5,194 nucleotides of DNA, taken from positions 1-5,194 of the forward strand of contig JAKJFB010000230.1 of assembly GCA_022705125.1 (NCBI GenBank), written 5' to 3'. The notes below the pieces were generated by a model. The model made no database searches. It was not told where the DNA came from and saw only the letters and a list, made by a program, of their open reading frames with translations. This DNA is from Pseudomonadota bacterium. GTDB lineage: Bacteria > Pseudomonadota > Gammaproteobacteria > Pseudomonadales > UBA5518. Shown here in pieces: positions 1 to 5,194 of this stretch. Every line of letters begins with the position of its first letter. Position 1 is the first letter of the stretch. The position numbers and the translations under genes are program-made.

Positions 1-224
1 TCGAACGCATCTACGGTTTCATCGGCGAAGACCTCACGACCCAGGCGCGCGCGGCCATGCAGCAGCGCATTGCCGACGATCCCGAGCGCCAGCACGGCGC
101 GCATGACTACGACATCGCCGATTTCGGCATGAGCGAAACGGAAATCCGCGCGCGCTTCGGCGACTACATCAGTCGCTTCGACCTGGCGCCGAAGGGACCT
201 GCCACCGCTGGAGGCCCGAAATGA
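1..224 (+). CDS. Sulfotransferase family protein, C-terminal fragment (5' end outside window)
   Basis: The frame is open from base 3 to a TGA at 222-224, giving 73 visible residues starting ERIYGFIGED and ending in a short Gly/Pro-rich tail (TAGGPK). The fragment matches the C-terminal end of PF13469-type sulfotransferases: a helix 'RxYxFIGxxLT', a 'R..HGAHDYDIADFG' segment, then 'SETEIRARFGDYISRFDL'. It aligns without large gaps to residues about 314-373 of the full sulfotransferase at 3182-4324 (RRLYEWLGEPVSASF...GAHPEAATYGL...VRPLFANY), so both belong to one family. Enzymes of this family are expected to move sulfate from PAPS to a hydroxyl group. The PAPS-binding motifs lie upstream of the window and cannot be checked. 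The stop overlaps the start of the next gene in ATGA, so the two are co-transcribed and probably translationally coupled. Confidence 0.82.
   Translation, partial: ERIYGFIGEDLTTQARAAMQQRIADDPERQHGAHDYDIADFGMSETEIRARFGDYISRFDLAPKGPATAGGPK
210..214 (+). promoter_or_regulatory. Ribosome binding site of the zinc dehydrogenase
   Basis: GGAGG lies 6 nt before the ATG at 221, inside the last codons of the upstream sulfotransferase gene. It fixes the dehydrogenase start at 221 and sits well for translational coupling through the ATGA overlap. Confidence 0.75.
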
Positions 225-1285
225 AAGCCGCTGTCTATCGCGAAGCGGGCAAACCACTCGTCCTCGAAACCCTTCCGGATCCGGTTCCAGGCCCCGAGGA
301 TGTCATCATCAAGGTGCATCGCTGCGGCATCTGCGGCACCGACCTGCACATGACCGAGGGGCATCAGTGGCAGTTTTCGCCCGGCACCGTGCCCGGTCAC
401 GAGTATTCGGGCGAAATCGTCGAAATCGGCGCGAATGTCACCGGCTTCAGGACAGGCGATCTGATCACCGCCCTGCCCTCGACCGGCTGCGGGAACTGCG
501 AGGCCTGCCATCACGGCAACCTGGCGCTGTGCCACAACGCGCCGGGCGTCATGGGCGGCTATGCCGAAATGATGCGCATCCCTGCCAGCGTCGCCATCAA
601 GCTGCCCGCCACGCTCTCGGCGGCCGATGGCGCGCTGATCGAGCCGCTCGCGGTCGGCTTGTACGGCGTGCGCATGTCCTGTGTCCAGCCCGGCGATCGC
701 GTGCTCGTCATGGGCGCCGGTGCGGTCGCGCTGTGCACCATCTACTGGGCGCGGCGACTCGGTGCCGGGCGCATCGTCACGACGTCACGATCGGCACGAC
801 GAAAGGCGCTGGCGCTGGAAATGGGCGCGGATGCCTTCGTGCACTACGGCGAGAACGAGAGCGACGGCATCATCGCAGCCCTCGGCGGGCAGCCCGACAT
901 CGTGTTCGAATGTGTCGGCACACCGGGATTCCTGATGAAGGGCATCCAGCACGCGCGCACGCTCGGCAAGGTGGTGTCGATGGGATTCTGCACCTCACCC
1001 GACCAGGTGGTCCCGGCCGTCGCCGGCTACAAGGGCGTGTCGCTGCAGTTTCCGGTCGGCTATGCGCTGAAGGACTTTCACTACGTGGCCGACGTGATGG
1101 ACGCCGGCCATGTCGACCCGAAGATGCTGATCAGCTCGGTGGTCACGCTGGATGAGTTGCCGACCGTGTTCGAGCAGCTGCGCGGTCCCAACAACGAAAC
1201 CAAGGTGCAGGTCGCGCCACTTGCCCTGCAGGACCGGCTCGGGTCTCGGCCGCAGGCATGGGCTGCAACAATTCCGGCTGGCTGA
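221..1285 (+). CDS. Zinc-dependent medium-chain alcohol dehydrogenase (MDR superfamily)
   Basis: A 354-residue cytosolic oxidoreductase expected to oxidise an alcohol, or reduce the matching carbonyl, with NAD(P). The N-terminal GroES-like domain carries CGICGTD (35-41) and GHE (59-61), giving catalytic zinc ligands C38, H60 and E61, with E141 in EPLAVG as the likely further ligand, as in sorbitol and threonine dehydrogenases. The structural zinc lobe is complete: C90, C93, C96, C104. The Rossmann fold starts at VLVMGAGAVA (161-170); the third glycine of GxGxxG is Ala170. The second strand ends in TTSRSARR (187-194) with no acidic residue, which hints at NADP(H). The usual family end (KVQV, about 328-331) is followed by a 23-residue tail. 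The ATG start has a good ribosome site and overlaps the upstream sulfotransferase stop. The family is certain; the substrate is unknown, most likely a secondary alcohol in the cluster's pathway. Confidence 0.93.
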   Translation: MKAAVYREAGKPLVLETLPDPVPGPEDVIIKVHRCGICGTDLHMTEGHQWQFSPGTVPGHEYSGEIVEIGANVTGFRTGDLITALPSTGCGNCEACHHGNLALCHNAPGVMGGYAEMMRIPASVAIKLPATLSAADGALIEPLAVGLYGVRMSCVQPGDRVLVMGAGAVALCTIYWARRLGAGRIVTTSRSARRKALALEMGADAFVHYGENESDGIIAALGGQPDIVFECVGTPGFLMKGIQHARTLGKVVSMGFCTSPDQVVPAVAGYKGVSLQFPVGYALKDFHYVADVMDAGHVDPKMLISSVVTLDELPTVFEQLRGPNNETKVQVAPLALQDRLGSRPQAWAATIPAG

Positions 1286-1312
1286 TCGATGCCCGGGCAG
1301 ATCGAAGCCAGC
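1277..1312. terminator. Imperfect hairpin between convergent genes, likely bidirectional terminator
   Basis: GCTGGCT (1277-1283) pairs with AGCCAGC (1306-1312), and TCGAT (1286-1290) with ATCGA (1301-1305), leaving a 2-nt GA bulge (1284-1285) and a 10-nt loop GCCCGGGCAG (1291-1300). That is 12 base pairs, mostly GC. The left arm contains the last codons and stop (1283-1285) of the dehydrogenase, and the minus-strand gene ends 16 nt to the right at 1328, so both transcripts would meet the structure just after or at their stops. No clear T-run follows on either strand, so it is not a textbook intrinsic terminator. A smaller stem (AGCGC 1310-1314 with GCGCT 1322-1326) overlaps its right edge. 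Confidence 0.5.
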
Positions 1313-1327
1313 GCGGCCAAAGCGCTT

Positions 1328-2242
1328 TCAACCCTCGAGCTTCGACAGCACGTCTTCCCCGTAGCGCTGCGCGTTGTCGCACCACTGCGCGCGAGTCCTG
1401 CCCTCGATGTGAATCGCGGCGCCCGCGACGCCGAGTTCCCTGAAGCGTCCGATCTTGTCGATCAGCGCGGCGGGATGCAGCTTTTCACCGGGCGAGGTCA
1501 GGCTGCCGAGCACGACCTCGGGTGGCTGTTCGCGGCCAACTTTGGCGCAGTGTTCCCGCAGGTACCGCAGGCCCGCGACCAGATCATCCTCGCCGGACAT
1601 CGGGGCCGTGCGCGAGGTGTTCGACAGCACCCCCGCCGTGAAAAAGGGATGCCAGGCATCGCCCAGCTCGACGGCCCGGCGGATCGCGCGACGGGAGTTG
1701 CCGCCGATGAGCAGCGGCGGATGCGGCTTCTGCACCGGCGCAGGCAGGATGCGGTTGCCGCGGGCCTCGTAGCCGGTTCCCTTGAACGAAAACTCCTCGC
1801 CACCCCACGCCGCCTTCAGAGCCCGGAGGTACTCATCGACGATCTCGTTGCGCCGCTCGAAATCGACGCCGAGCGCGTGGTACTCGCCCTTGAGGTAACC
1901 GGCGCCCACACCCAGGCTGACGCGCCCCGCGGAAAAGACGTCGAGCGTCGCCACGGCGCGCGCCGTGATGAAGGGATTGCGGTACGGCAGCACCAGGATG
2001 CCGGTGTGCAGCCTCAGCGTGCGCGTGGCGGCGGCAACCAGCGCCAGCATCACGAAGGGATCCTGGGCGTGGTGACCTCCGGCATCCAGCCAGCGACCGG
2101 TCGGACAGGGATGATCGGTCACGTTGGCGCCGTTGAACCCCACGCGCTCCAGCAGCGAGCCGATCTCGGACACCGCTTCGGGTTGCAGGAATTCCTCCGG
2201 ACTGTCGATACGGTCGAAGGGCAAGGTGGCGTTGATTTTCAT
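1328..2242 (-). CDS. LLM-class flavin/F420-type oxidoreductase, TIGR03619-like
   Basis: A 304-residue soluble TIM-barrel enzyme of the luciferase-like monooxygenase superfamily. Recognisable blocks are VTDHPCPTGRW (41-51), the DPF segment (61-63), GILVLPYRNP (81-90), SAGRVSLGVGAGYLKGE (104-120) followed by ALGVDFERR (123-131), KPHPPLLIGGNSRRAIRRA (172-190) and GDAWHPF (194-200). This order and length are those of the 'probable F420-dependent oxidoreductase' group (TIGR03619/Rv2161c-like). Members are predicted to carry out hydride transfer or oxygenation with F420 or FMN; few have known substrates. It is the last gene of the four-gene minus-strand unit, 38 bp after the SDR. The ATG start has only a weak purine-rich stretch (GGATGAG) upstream. 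It ends facing the plus-strand dehydrogenase. The superfamily is secure; cofactor and substrate cannot be read from the sequence. Confidence 0.92.
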   Translation of the reverse strand: MKINATLPFDRIDSPEEFLQPEAVSEIGSLLERVGFNGANVTDHPCPTGRWLDAGGHHAQDPFVMLALVAAATRTLRLHTGILVLPYRNPFITARAVATLDVFSAGRVSLGVGAGYLKGEYHALGVDFERRNEIVDEYLRALKAAWGGEEFSFKGTGYEARGNRILPAPVQKPHPPLLIGGNSRRAIRRAVELGDAWHPFFTAGVLSNTSRTAPMSGEDDLVAGLRYLREHCAKVGREQPPEVVLGSLTSPGEKLHPAALIDKIGRFRELGVAGAAIHIEGRTRAQWCDNAQRYGEDVLSKLEG

Positions 2243-2280
2243 ATCGGCTCATCCGCGCGAGGAGATCCGCGATACCGGTC

Positions 2281-3138
2281 TCAGGAAATGACATCGCCCA
2301 TCAGCGTCCAGTTGCCGGCCTTGTTACGAACCCAGCCGCTGGAGGCCCAGGTTCCCCCGTCGACGGGAATGACGGCGCCGGTCACGTAACTGCTCATCGC
2401 GGAAGCCAGGAACACGGCGACGTTGCCGCACTCCGTGTCCGTTCCCGCGCGCCCCAGCGGGATGCGCCGGGCCGTTGCATCCTCCTGCTGATCGCTGGGC
2501 CTGATCCAGCTCGCCGGGTCGACCGGGCCCGTGTGGTTGCCGCGCAGCCCGGGCGTGACCGTGTAATCGGGGGCAATGACATTGACGCGAATGCCGTGCT
2601 CCGCGAGTTCCAGCGCCATCGTTCGCGTGAAGTTGAGCATGGCCGCCTTGCACGCCCCGTAGACGGCGAAGTTCGGCGCGGCCCGCGACCCCTCGATGCT
2701 GCTGACGTTGATGATGGAGCCGCCGCGACCGCCGCGGATCATCAGCGGAGCCGCGGCAGAGGTGGCCGCCAGCATGCTGACCAGGTTGAGATCGATGTGG
2801 CGCCGCCAGGAACGTTCGGACTGCTCGATGAACGGCCGCGGGCTCACACCGCCGGCGTTGTTCACCAGAATGTCGATGCGCCCGAAGCGGGAGGCCGCGC
2901 TGTCGATCAGGGCGCGCACCTGCTCCGTGTCGCATACATCGGTTGGCACCGCCAGGGCGGCGCGGCCCATTTCGCGCACGCGCGCGGCGACTTCCTCGCA
3001 ACGCTCGGGGACGATATCGCCGATGACCACGTCGGCGCCGACCGCCGCACAGGCGAGCGCAATCGCCCTGCCGATGCCGGCCCCTGCGCCGGTGACGACG
3101 GCAACCTGGTCCGTGAGCTGGATATCCGGTGTATTCAA
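2281..3138 (-). CDS. Classical short-chain dehydrogenase/reductase (SDR), TTG start
   Basis: A 285-residue cytosolic NAD(P)-dependent oxidoreductase. The cofactor motif TGAGAGIG is at 16-23, and Asp41 at the end of strand 2 (VVIGDI) favours NAD(H). NNAG is at 93-96, with catalytic Asn118 (DLNL), Ser147 (NVSS), Tyr160 and Lys164 (YGACK). The C-terminal signature GAVIPVDGGTW (254-264) is present. After it comes an extra tail of about 20 residues (ASSGWVRNKAGNWTLMGDVI) beyond the usual SDR end. The substrate loop between 190 and 230 is long, with APDYTVTPG in place of the usual APG-type sequence. The start is TTG at 3136-3138, supported by GGAG 6 nt upstream and by the absence of a suitable in-frame ATG. 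It lies 43 bp after the sulfotransferase and 38 bp before the LLM gene. It probably oxidises a hydroxyl or reduces a ketone of the cluster's substrate; a more exact role is not visible. Confidence 0.94.
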   Translation of the reverse strand: MNTPDIQLTDQVAVVTGAGAGIGRAIALACAAVGADVVIGDIVPERCEEVAARVREMGRAALAVPTDVCDTEQVRALIDSAASRFGRIDILVNNAGGVSPRPFIEQSERSWRRHIDLNLVSMLAATSAAAPLMIRGGRGGSIINVSSIEGSRAAPNFAVYGACKAAMLNFTRTMALELAEHGIRVNVIAPDYTVTPGLRGNHTGPVDPASWIRPSDQQEDATARRIPLGRAGTDTECGNVAVFLASAMSSYVTGAVIPVDGGTWASSGWVRNKAGNWTLMGDVIS

Positions 3139-3148
3139 TTCGATCTCC
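3136..3148 (-). promoter_or_regulatory. Ribosome binding site and TTG start of the SDR
   Basis: On the minus strand GGAG (3145-3148) is followed by the 6-nt spacer ATCGAA and then TTG (3136-3138). This places the nucleotide-binding motif at residue 16, normal for an SDR. Upstream codons in the same frame run towards the sulfotransferase end without an ATG, so TTG is the best start. Confidence 0.7.
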
Positions 3149-3181
3149 GGTGGATGAACATCGACGCTCGGAAAGTGTCCT

Positions 3182-4324
3182 TCAGCTGCGCCCCCCTGTC
3201 CACGACGCCATGCGCGCCGTGTAGTTCGCGAACAGCGGGCGGACCTGGTCGAGGTCCAGCCCGTAGGTCGCCGCCTCGGGATGCGCGCCCGGTTCGCGGT
3301 TCTGCGCGTTCTCCTGCCACCAGCGGCTCATGCCGGCCTCGAAGCTCGCGCTCACGGGCTCGCCGAGCCACTCGTACAGCCGGCGGACCGCGCCGACGGG
3401 ATCGCGCTGCATCGCGCGGAAATCGATGTCATGGAATCGCGCCTCGTTGCCCTTGTCGCGAAACGCCAGTGCCCGTTCCATGCCCAGCGACCAATGCTGC
3501 ACGTTGAGCCTGCCCACGTCGTGCAGGTCCACCCGGTCACTGAACTTGCCGATGTAGTCGGCGTAGAGGTGCGCCACCGAGACGATCACGTCCGTGGGAT
3601 CGCGGTGCGTCATCACGAAACGCGCATCCGGAAACGCGCGGTCCAGGTGCTCGAGAAACAGCACGTGCGTGGGGCACTTCAGGCGCCACGGCTTGTCGGG
3701 GCATCCCCACTGCAGCAGCTTGAGCACCCGGCGCTCGTAGCGATAGGTCGAGCTGAGGTCCGCCTCCAGCAGCCACGCGGAATAACCCGGTATCCGGGCG
3801 AACGCCTGGAACAGGTGGCTCTTGAAATCGAGCGCCATCAGCTCCTGGCACTCCGCGGGTCCGGTGGCCGATTCGGGCACGTGTCCCTTGACCCCTTCCC
3901 TGCGGGCTGCCGCCCCGGCCTGCGCTTGCACGATGCGCGGATCGGGCGGCGTCACCGTCGAGGGCGGCGGACAGGGTCGGGACGATTCCCAGCGGCGCAG
4001 CGAACGGGCGTCGGGATCTTCGGCCAGCAGGAACGACAACGCGGTCGAACCGGTGCGCGGCAGACTGACACCGATCAGGGGCGCCTTGATCTGGACCTCG
4101 TCGATTTCCGGGTGCCGGCGATACCAGTCCTCGATCTCCAGGCGCTGCTCGAGGTGGCCGATGATGCGCTGGCGCAGCACGTGTTCGCCGGTGGCATTGA
4201 GCTGCGCCTCCTCGCGCAGCGAATGCACCAGAACCTGCAGCCCCTCGAGAAACGAGTCGTCGCCGAAATCCTCCAACCCCGTCCCGGCGCGCGCCGCGGC
4301 CAGCAGTTCCTCGTGTCGCTCCAT
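3182..4324 (-). CDS. PAPS-type sulfotransferase family protein (PF13469-like), full length
   Basis: A 380-residue cytosolic protein predicted to transfer sulfate from PAPS to a hydroxyl acceptor. The 5'-phosphosulfate loop is PLIGVSLPRTGSTAL (82-96, core PRTGST 89-94). The 3'-phosphate motif is RFVMTHRDPTDVIVS (235-249), with Arg241 and Ser249 as the expected contacts. Other family landmarks are RRWES (110-114), PPDPRI (126-131), a GHVPES...PAECQELM segment (147-163) holding a possible catalytic His148, KCPTHVLFLEHL (216-227) and a C-terminal Y/W-rich helix pair. The N-terminal 75 residues are helical and charged, ending in a WYRRHPEI segment; there is no signal peptide or membrane segment. 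The ATG start has GAGG (4331-4334) 6 nt upstream. It lies 48 bp after the unknown-function gene and 43 bp before the SDR, in one likely operon. Its C-terminal part matches the fragment at 1-224. The acceptor is unknown; a hydrophobic alcohol is the natural guess. Confidence 0.92.
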   Translation of the reverse strand: MERHEELLAAARAGTGLEDFGDDSFLEGLQVLVHSLREEAQLNATGEHVLRQRIIGHLEQRLEIEDWYRRHPEIDEVQIKAPLIGVSLPRTGSTALSFLLAEDPDARSLRRWESSRPCPPPSTVTPPDPRIVQAQAGAAARREGVKGHVPESATGPAECQELMALDFKSHLFQAFARIPGYSAWLLEADLSSTYRYERRVLKLLQWGCPDKPWRLKCPTHVLFLEHLDRAFPDARFVMTHRDPTDVIVSVAHLYADYIGKFSDRVDLHDVGRLNVQHWSLGMERALAFRDKGNEARFHDIDFRAMQRDPVGAVRRLYEWLGEPVSASFEAGMSRWWQENAQNREPGAHPEAATYGLDLDQVRPLFANYTARMASWTGGRS

Positions 4325-4330
4325 TGATCG

Positions 4331-4334
4331 CCTC
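4331..4334 (-). promoter_or_regulatory. Ribosome binding site of the full-length sulfotransferase
   Basis: Minus-strand GAGG is separated by the 6 nt CGATCA from the ATG at 4322-4324. The 48-bp gap to the upstream gene shows no convincing promoter or terminator, which supports read-through from that gene. Confidence 0.6.
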
Positions 4335-4372
4335 GTGTGCCGGCGCGATACCGACAGTGCTCTGGAGTCCGA

Positions 4373-5194
4373 TCAGCCGATCGTCGTCAGGCTTTCGTGC
4401 GACGAGCGCTCGATCATGCCGTAAGCCGTCTGTCCGTCCCAGGTGTAGCGTGCACCACCCTGCTGCAGGTTCAGACCGCCGATGTCGGGATTGCCGACGC
4501 GAAAGGTCGACAGCGCCGTCACGCCCTCGATCCTGGTGATCCCCAGATCGGACTCGAGCTCCAGCGAAGCGTCGTCGCCCTCGCCCACGATACGGCGCAG
4601 CCACGGAATCCGGGTGGCGCGAGCCGGGTACATCGTGCCGTCCTGGAAGACATAACCCTCGTTGTAGGCGGTGCCATCCTCGCGCGGCGGGTACGTGATG
4701 TAGCCGAACGCGCGCCCGTCGGGAAATACCGCCGACTGCCAGCAGTGCCCGCGGAACCCGCCCAGCGGACGGATGCTCTGGCGTTTGACCCGCAGCCCCA
4801 CGCCCTTGAACTCGCGGCTCCGGCCATCGACATGGAAAACGCCGCGGGCGCGGAACAGGTGTTCGAAGCGCCAGCCTATGCCCATGTTGGCGGCTTCGAT
4901 GGCATCGGCCGCGGACATCCGCGCCACTTTCTCGACCGGGATGTCCTGCACCCAGGCTGGCGTGACCATGTGCAGATCGACGTCCAGGCGTACCGCGGTG
5001 CGCTTGTCGGGATCCAGCGTGCCGGCAATCTGCTGATCGACCGTGCCATCGATCGCAGTTCCCGCGAAGCTGACGCGCCATTTGCGGAACGGGGTGATGC
5101 AGCGCAACGCCAGGGGTCCGGCGCCGAGAATCGTCGGCCGTCCATCGGGCCCGAGCGGCGAATGGGCAGCCCCCGTGCAGGCAGCGTTCAGTAC
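4373..5194 (-). CDS. Uncharacterised DUF7065-like (lipocalin-like) protein, 5' end outside window
   Basis: The frame is open from the right edge to TGA at 4373-4375, giving 273 visible residues. A TTG at 5107 could be taken as the start, but the 29 codons before it continue a family-like sequence (HSPLGPDGRPTILGAGPL), so the gene runs off the window and lacks its N-terminus here. Visible landmarks, numbered from the edge, are FRKWRVSF (36-43), RFEHLFRARGVFHVDG (109-124), a basic KRQSIR stretch (137-142), GFRGHCWQSAVFPDGRAFGY (146-165) and a C-terminal LQQGGARYTWDGQTAYGMIE (243-262). From memory these match proteins annotated DUF7064/DUF7065, which resemble the AttH/CrtC-type double-lipocalin fold; no search was possible. 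No membrane segment is seen. Its function is unknown. As first visible gene of the minus-strand unit, next to a sulfotransferase, it may bind or convert the same hydrophobic substrate. Confidence 0.8.
   Translation of the reverse strand, partial: VLNAACTGAAHSPLGPDGRPTILGAGPLALRCITPFRKWRVSFAGTAIDGTVDQQIAGTLDPDKRTAVRLDVDLHMVTPAWVQDIPVEKVARMSAADAIEAANMGIGWRFEHLFRARGVFHVDGRSREFKGVGLRVKRQSIRPLGGFRGHCWQSAVFPDGRAFGYITYPPREDGTAYNEGYVFQDGTMYPARATRIPWLRRIVGEGDDASLELESDLGITRIEGVTALSTFRVGNPDIGGLNLQQGGARYTWDGQTAYGMIERSSHESLTTIG

Noticed and set aside
2251..2271. Direct repeat ATCCGCG (2251-2257 and 2265-2271) upstream of the LLM gene
   Set aside because: Two 7-bp GC-rich copies are easily expected by chance here, and no operator or promoter elements accompany them.
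1289..2389. Plus-strand 366-codon open frame opposite the LLM gene
   Set aside because: It lies antisense to a gene with clear family motifs. Its translation is low-complexity and rich in Arg/Ala/Gly/Gln with no recognisable domain, as expected of GC-rich shadow frames.
3139..3181. Possible internal promoter in the sulfotransferase-SDR gap
   Set aside because: No -35/-10-like pair is visible in 43 bp; the gap is explained by the ribosome site alone.
2533..3507. Plus-strand 324-codon open frame opposite the SDR and the end of the sulfotransferase
   Set aside because: Antisense to two well-supported genes and of low-complexity basic composition.
3281..4327. Plus-strand 348-codon open frame opposite the sulfotransferase
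   Set aside because: The antisense protein lacks any motif and is Arg/His/Gln-rich; the minus-strand frame carries both PAPS motifs, so this is a shadow.
3537..5081. Minus-strand 514-codon open frame spanning two genes
   Set aside because: It runs in another frame through both the unknown-function gene and the sulfotransferase, crossing their boundary, and is Arg/Ala/Gly-rich without domains; a shadow of high GC content.
5105..5107. TTG as the start of the right-edge gene
   Set aside because: The frame stays open for 29 more codons to the window edge and the upstream residues look like family sequence, so the gene is simply cut by the window.

Overview
This is a GC-rich window with tightly packed genes, and six protein-coding genes can be supported. 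Codon use is strongly biased to G/C at the third position on both strands. Gene content (two PF13469-type sulfotransferases, a zinc alcohol dehydrogenase, a classical SDR, an LLM-class oxidoreductase and a lipocalin-like protein of unknown function) suggests the chromosome of a high-GC bacterium with large catabolic or accessory clusters. A proteobacterium (gamma or alpha) or an actinobacterium would fit. The sequence alone does not settle the taxon, and there are no RNA genes to help.

Layout. Two genes run rightward on the plus strand: the C-terminal end of a sulfotransferase (1-224) and, overlapping it by 4 bp (ATGA), a medium-chain zinc dehydrogenase (221-1285). Four genes run leftward on the minus strand, in transcription order: a DUF7065-like protein whose 5' end lies beyond the right edge (4373-5194), a full-length sulfotransferase (3182-4324), an SDR starting with TTG (2281-3138) and an LLM-class flavin/F420-type oxidoreductase (1328-2242). 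Gaps on the minus strand are 38-48 bp, so these four look like one operon with its promoter outside the window. The two units converge at about 1286-1327, where an imperfect 12-bp hairpin overlaps the dehydrogenase stop codon and probably acts as a bidirectional terminator.

Working together (inference). Three oxidoreductases of different families, two sulfotransferases of one family and a lipocalin-like protein make a credible set for modifying or degrading a hydroxylated hydrophobic compound such as a steroid, terpenoid or similar alcohol. The sulfotransferases would conjugate hydroxyl groups, the SDR and MDR would interconvert alcohols and ketones, and the LLM enzyme would carry out a further redox step. 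No substrate can be read from the sequence. The least understood parts are the unknown-function protein at the right edge and the role of PAPS-type sulfotransferases in what otherwise looks catabolic. There is no mobile element, CRISPR array, tRNA or rRNA in the window.
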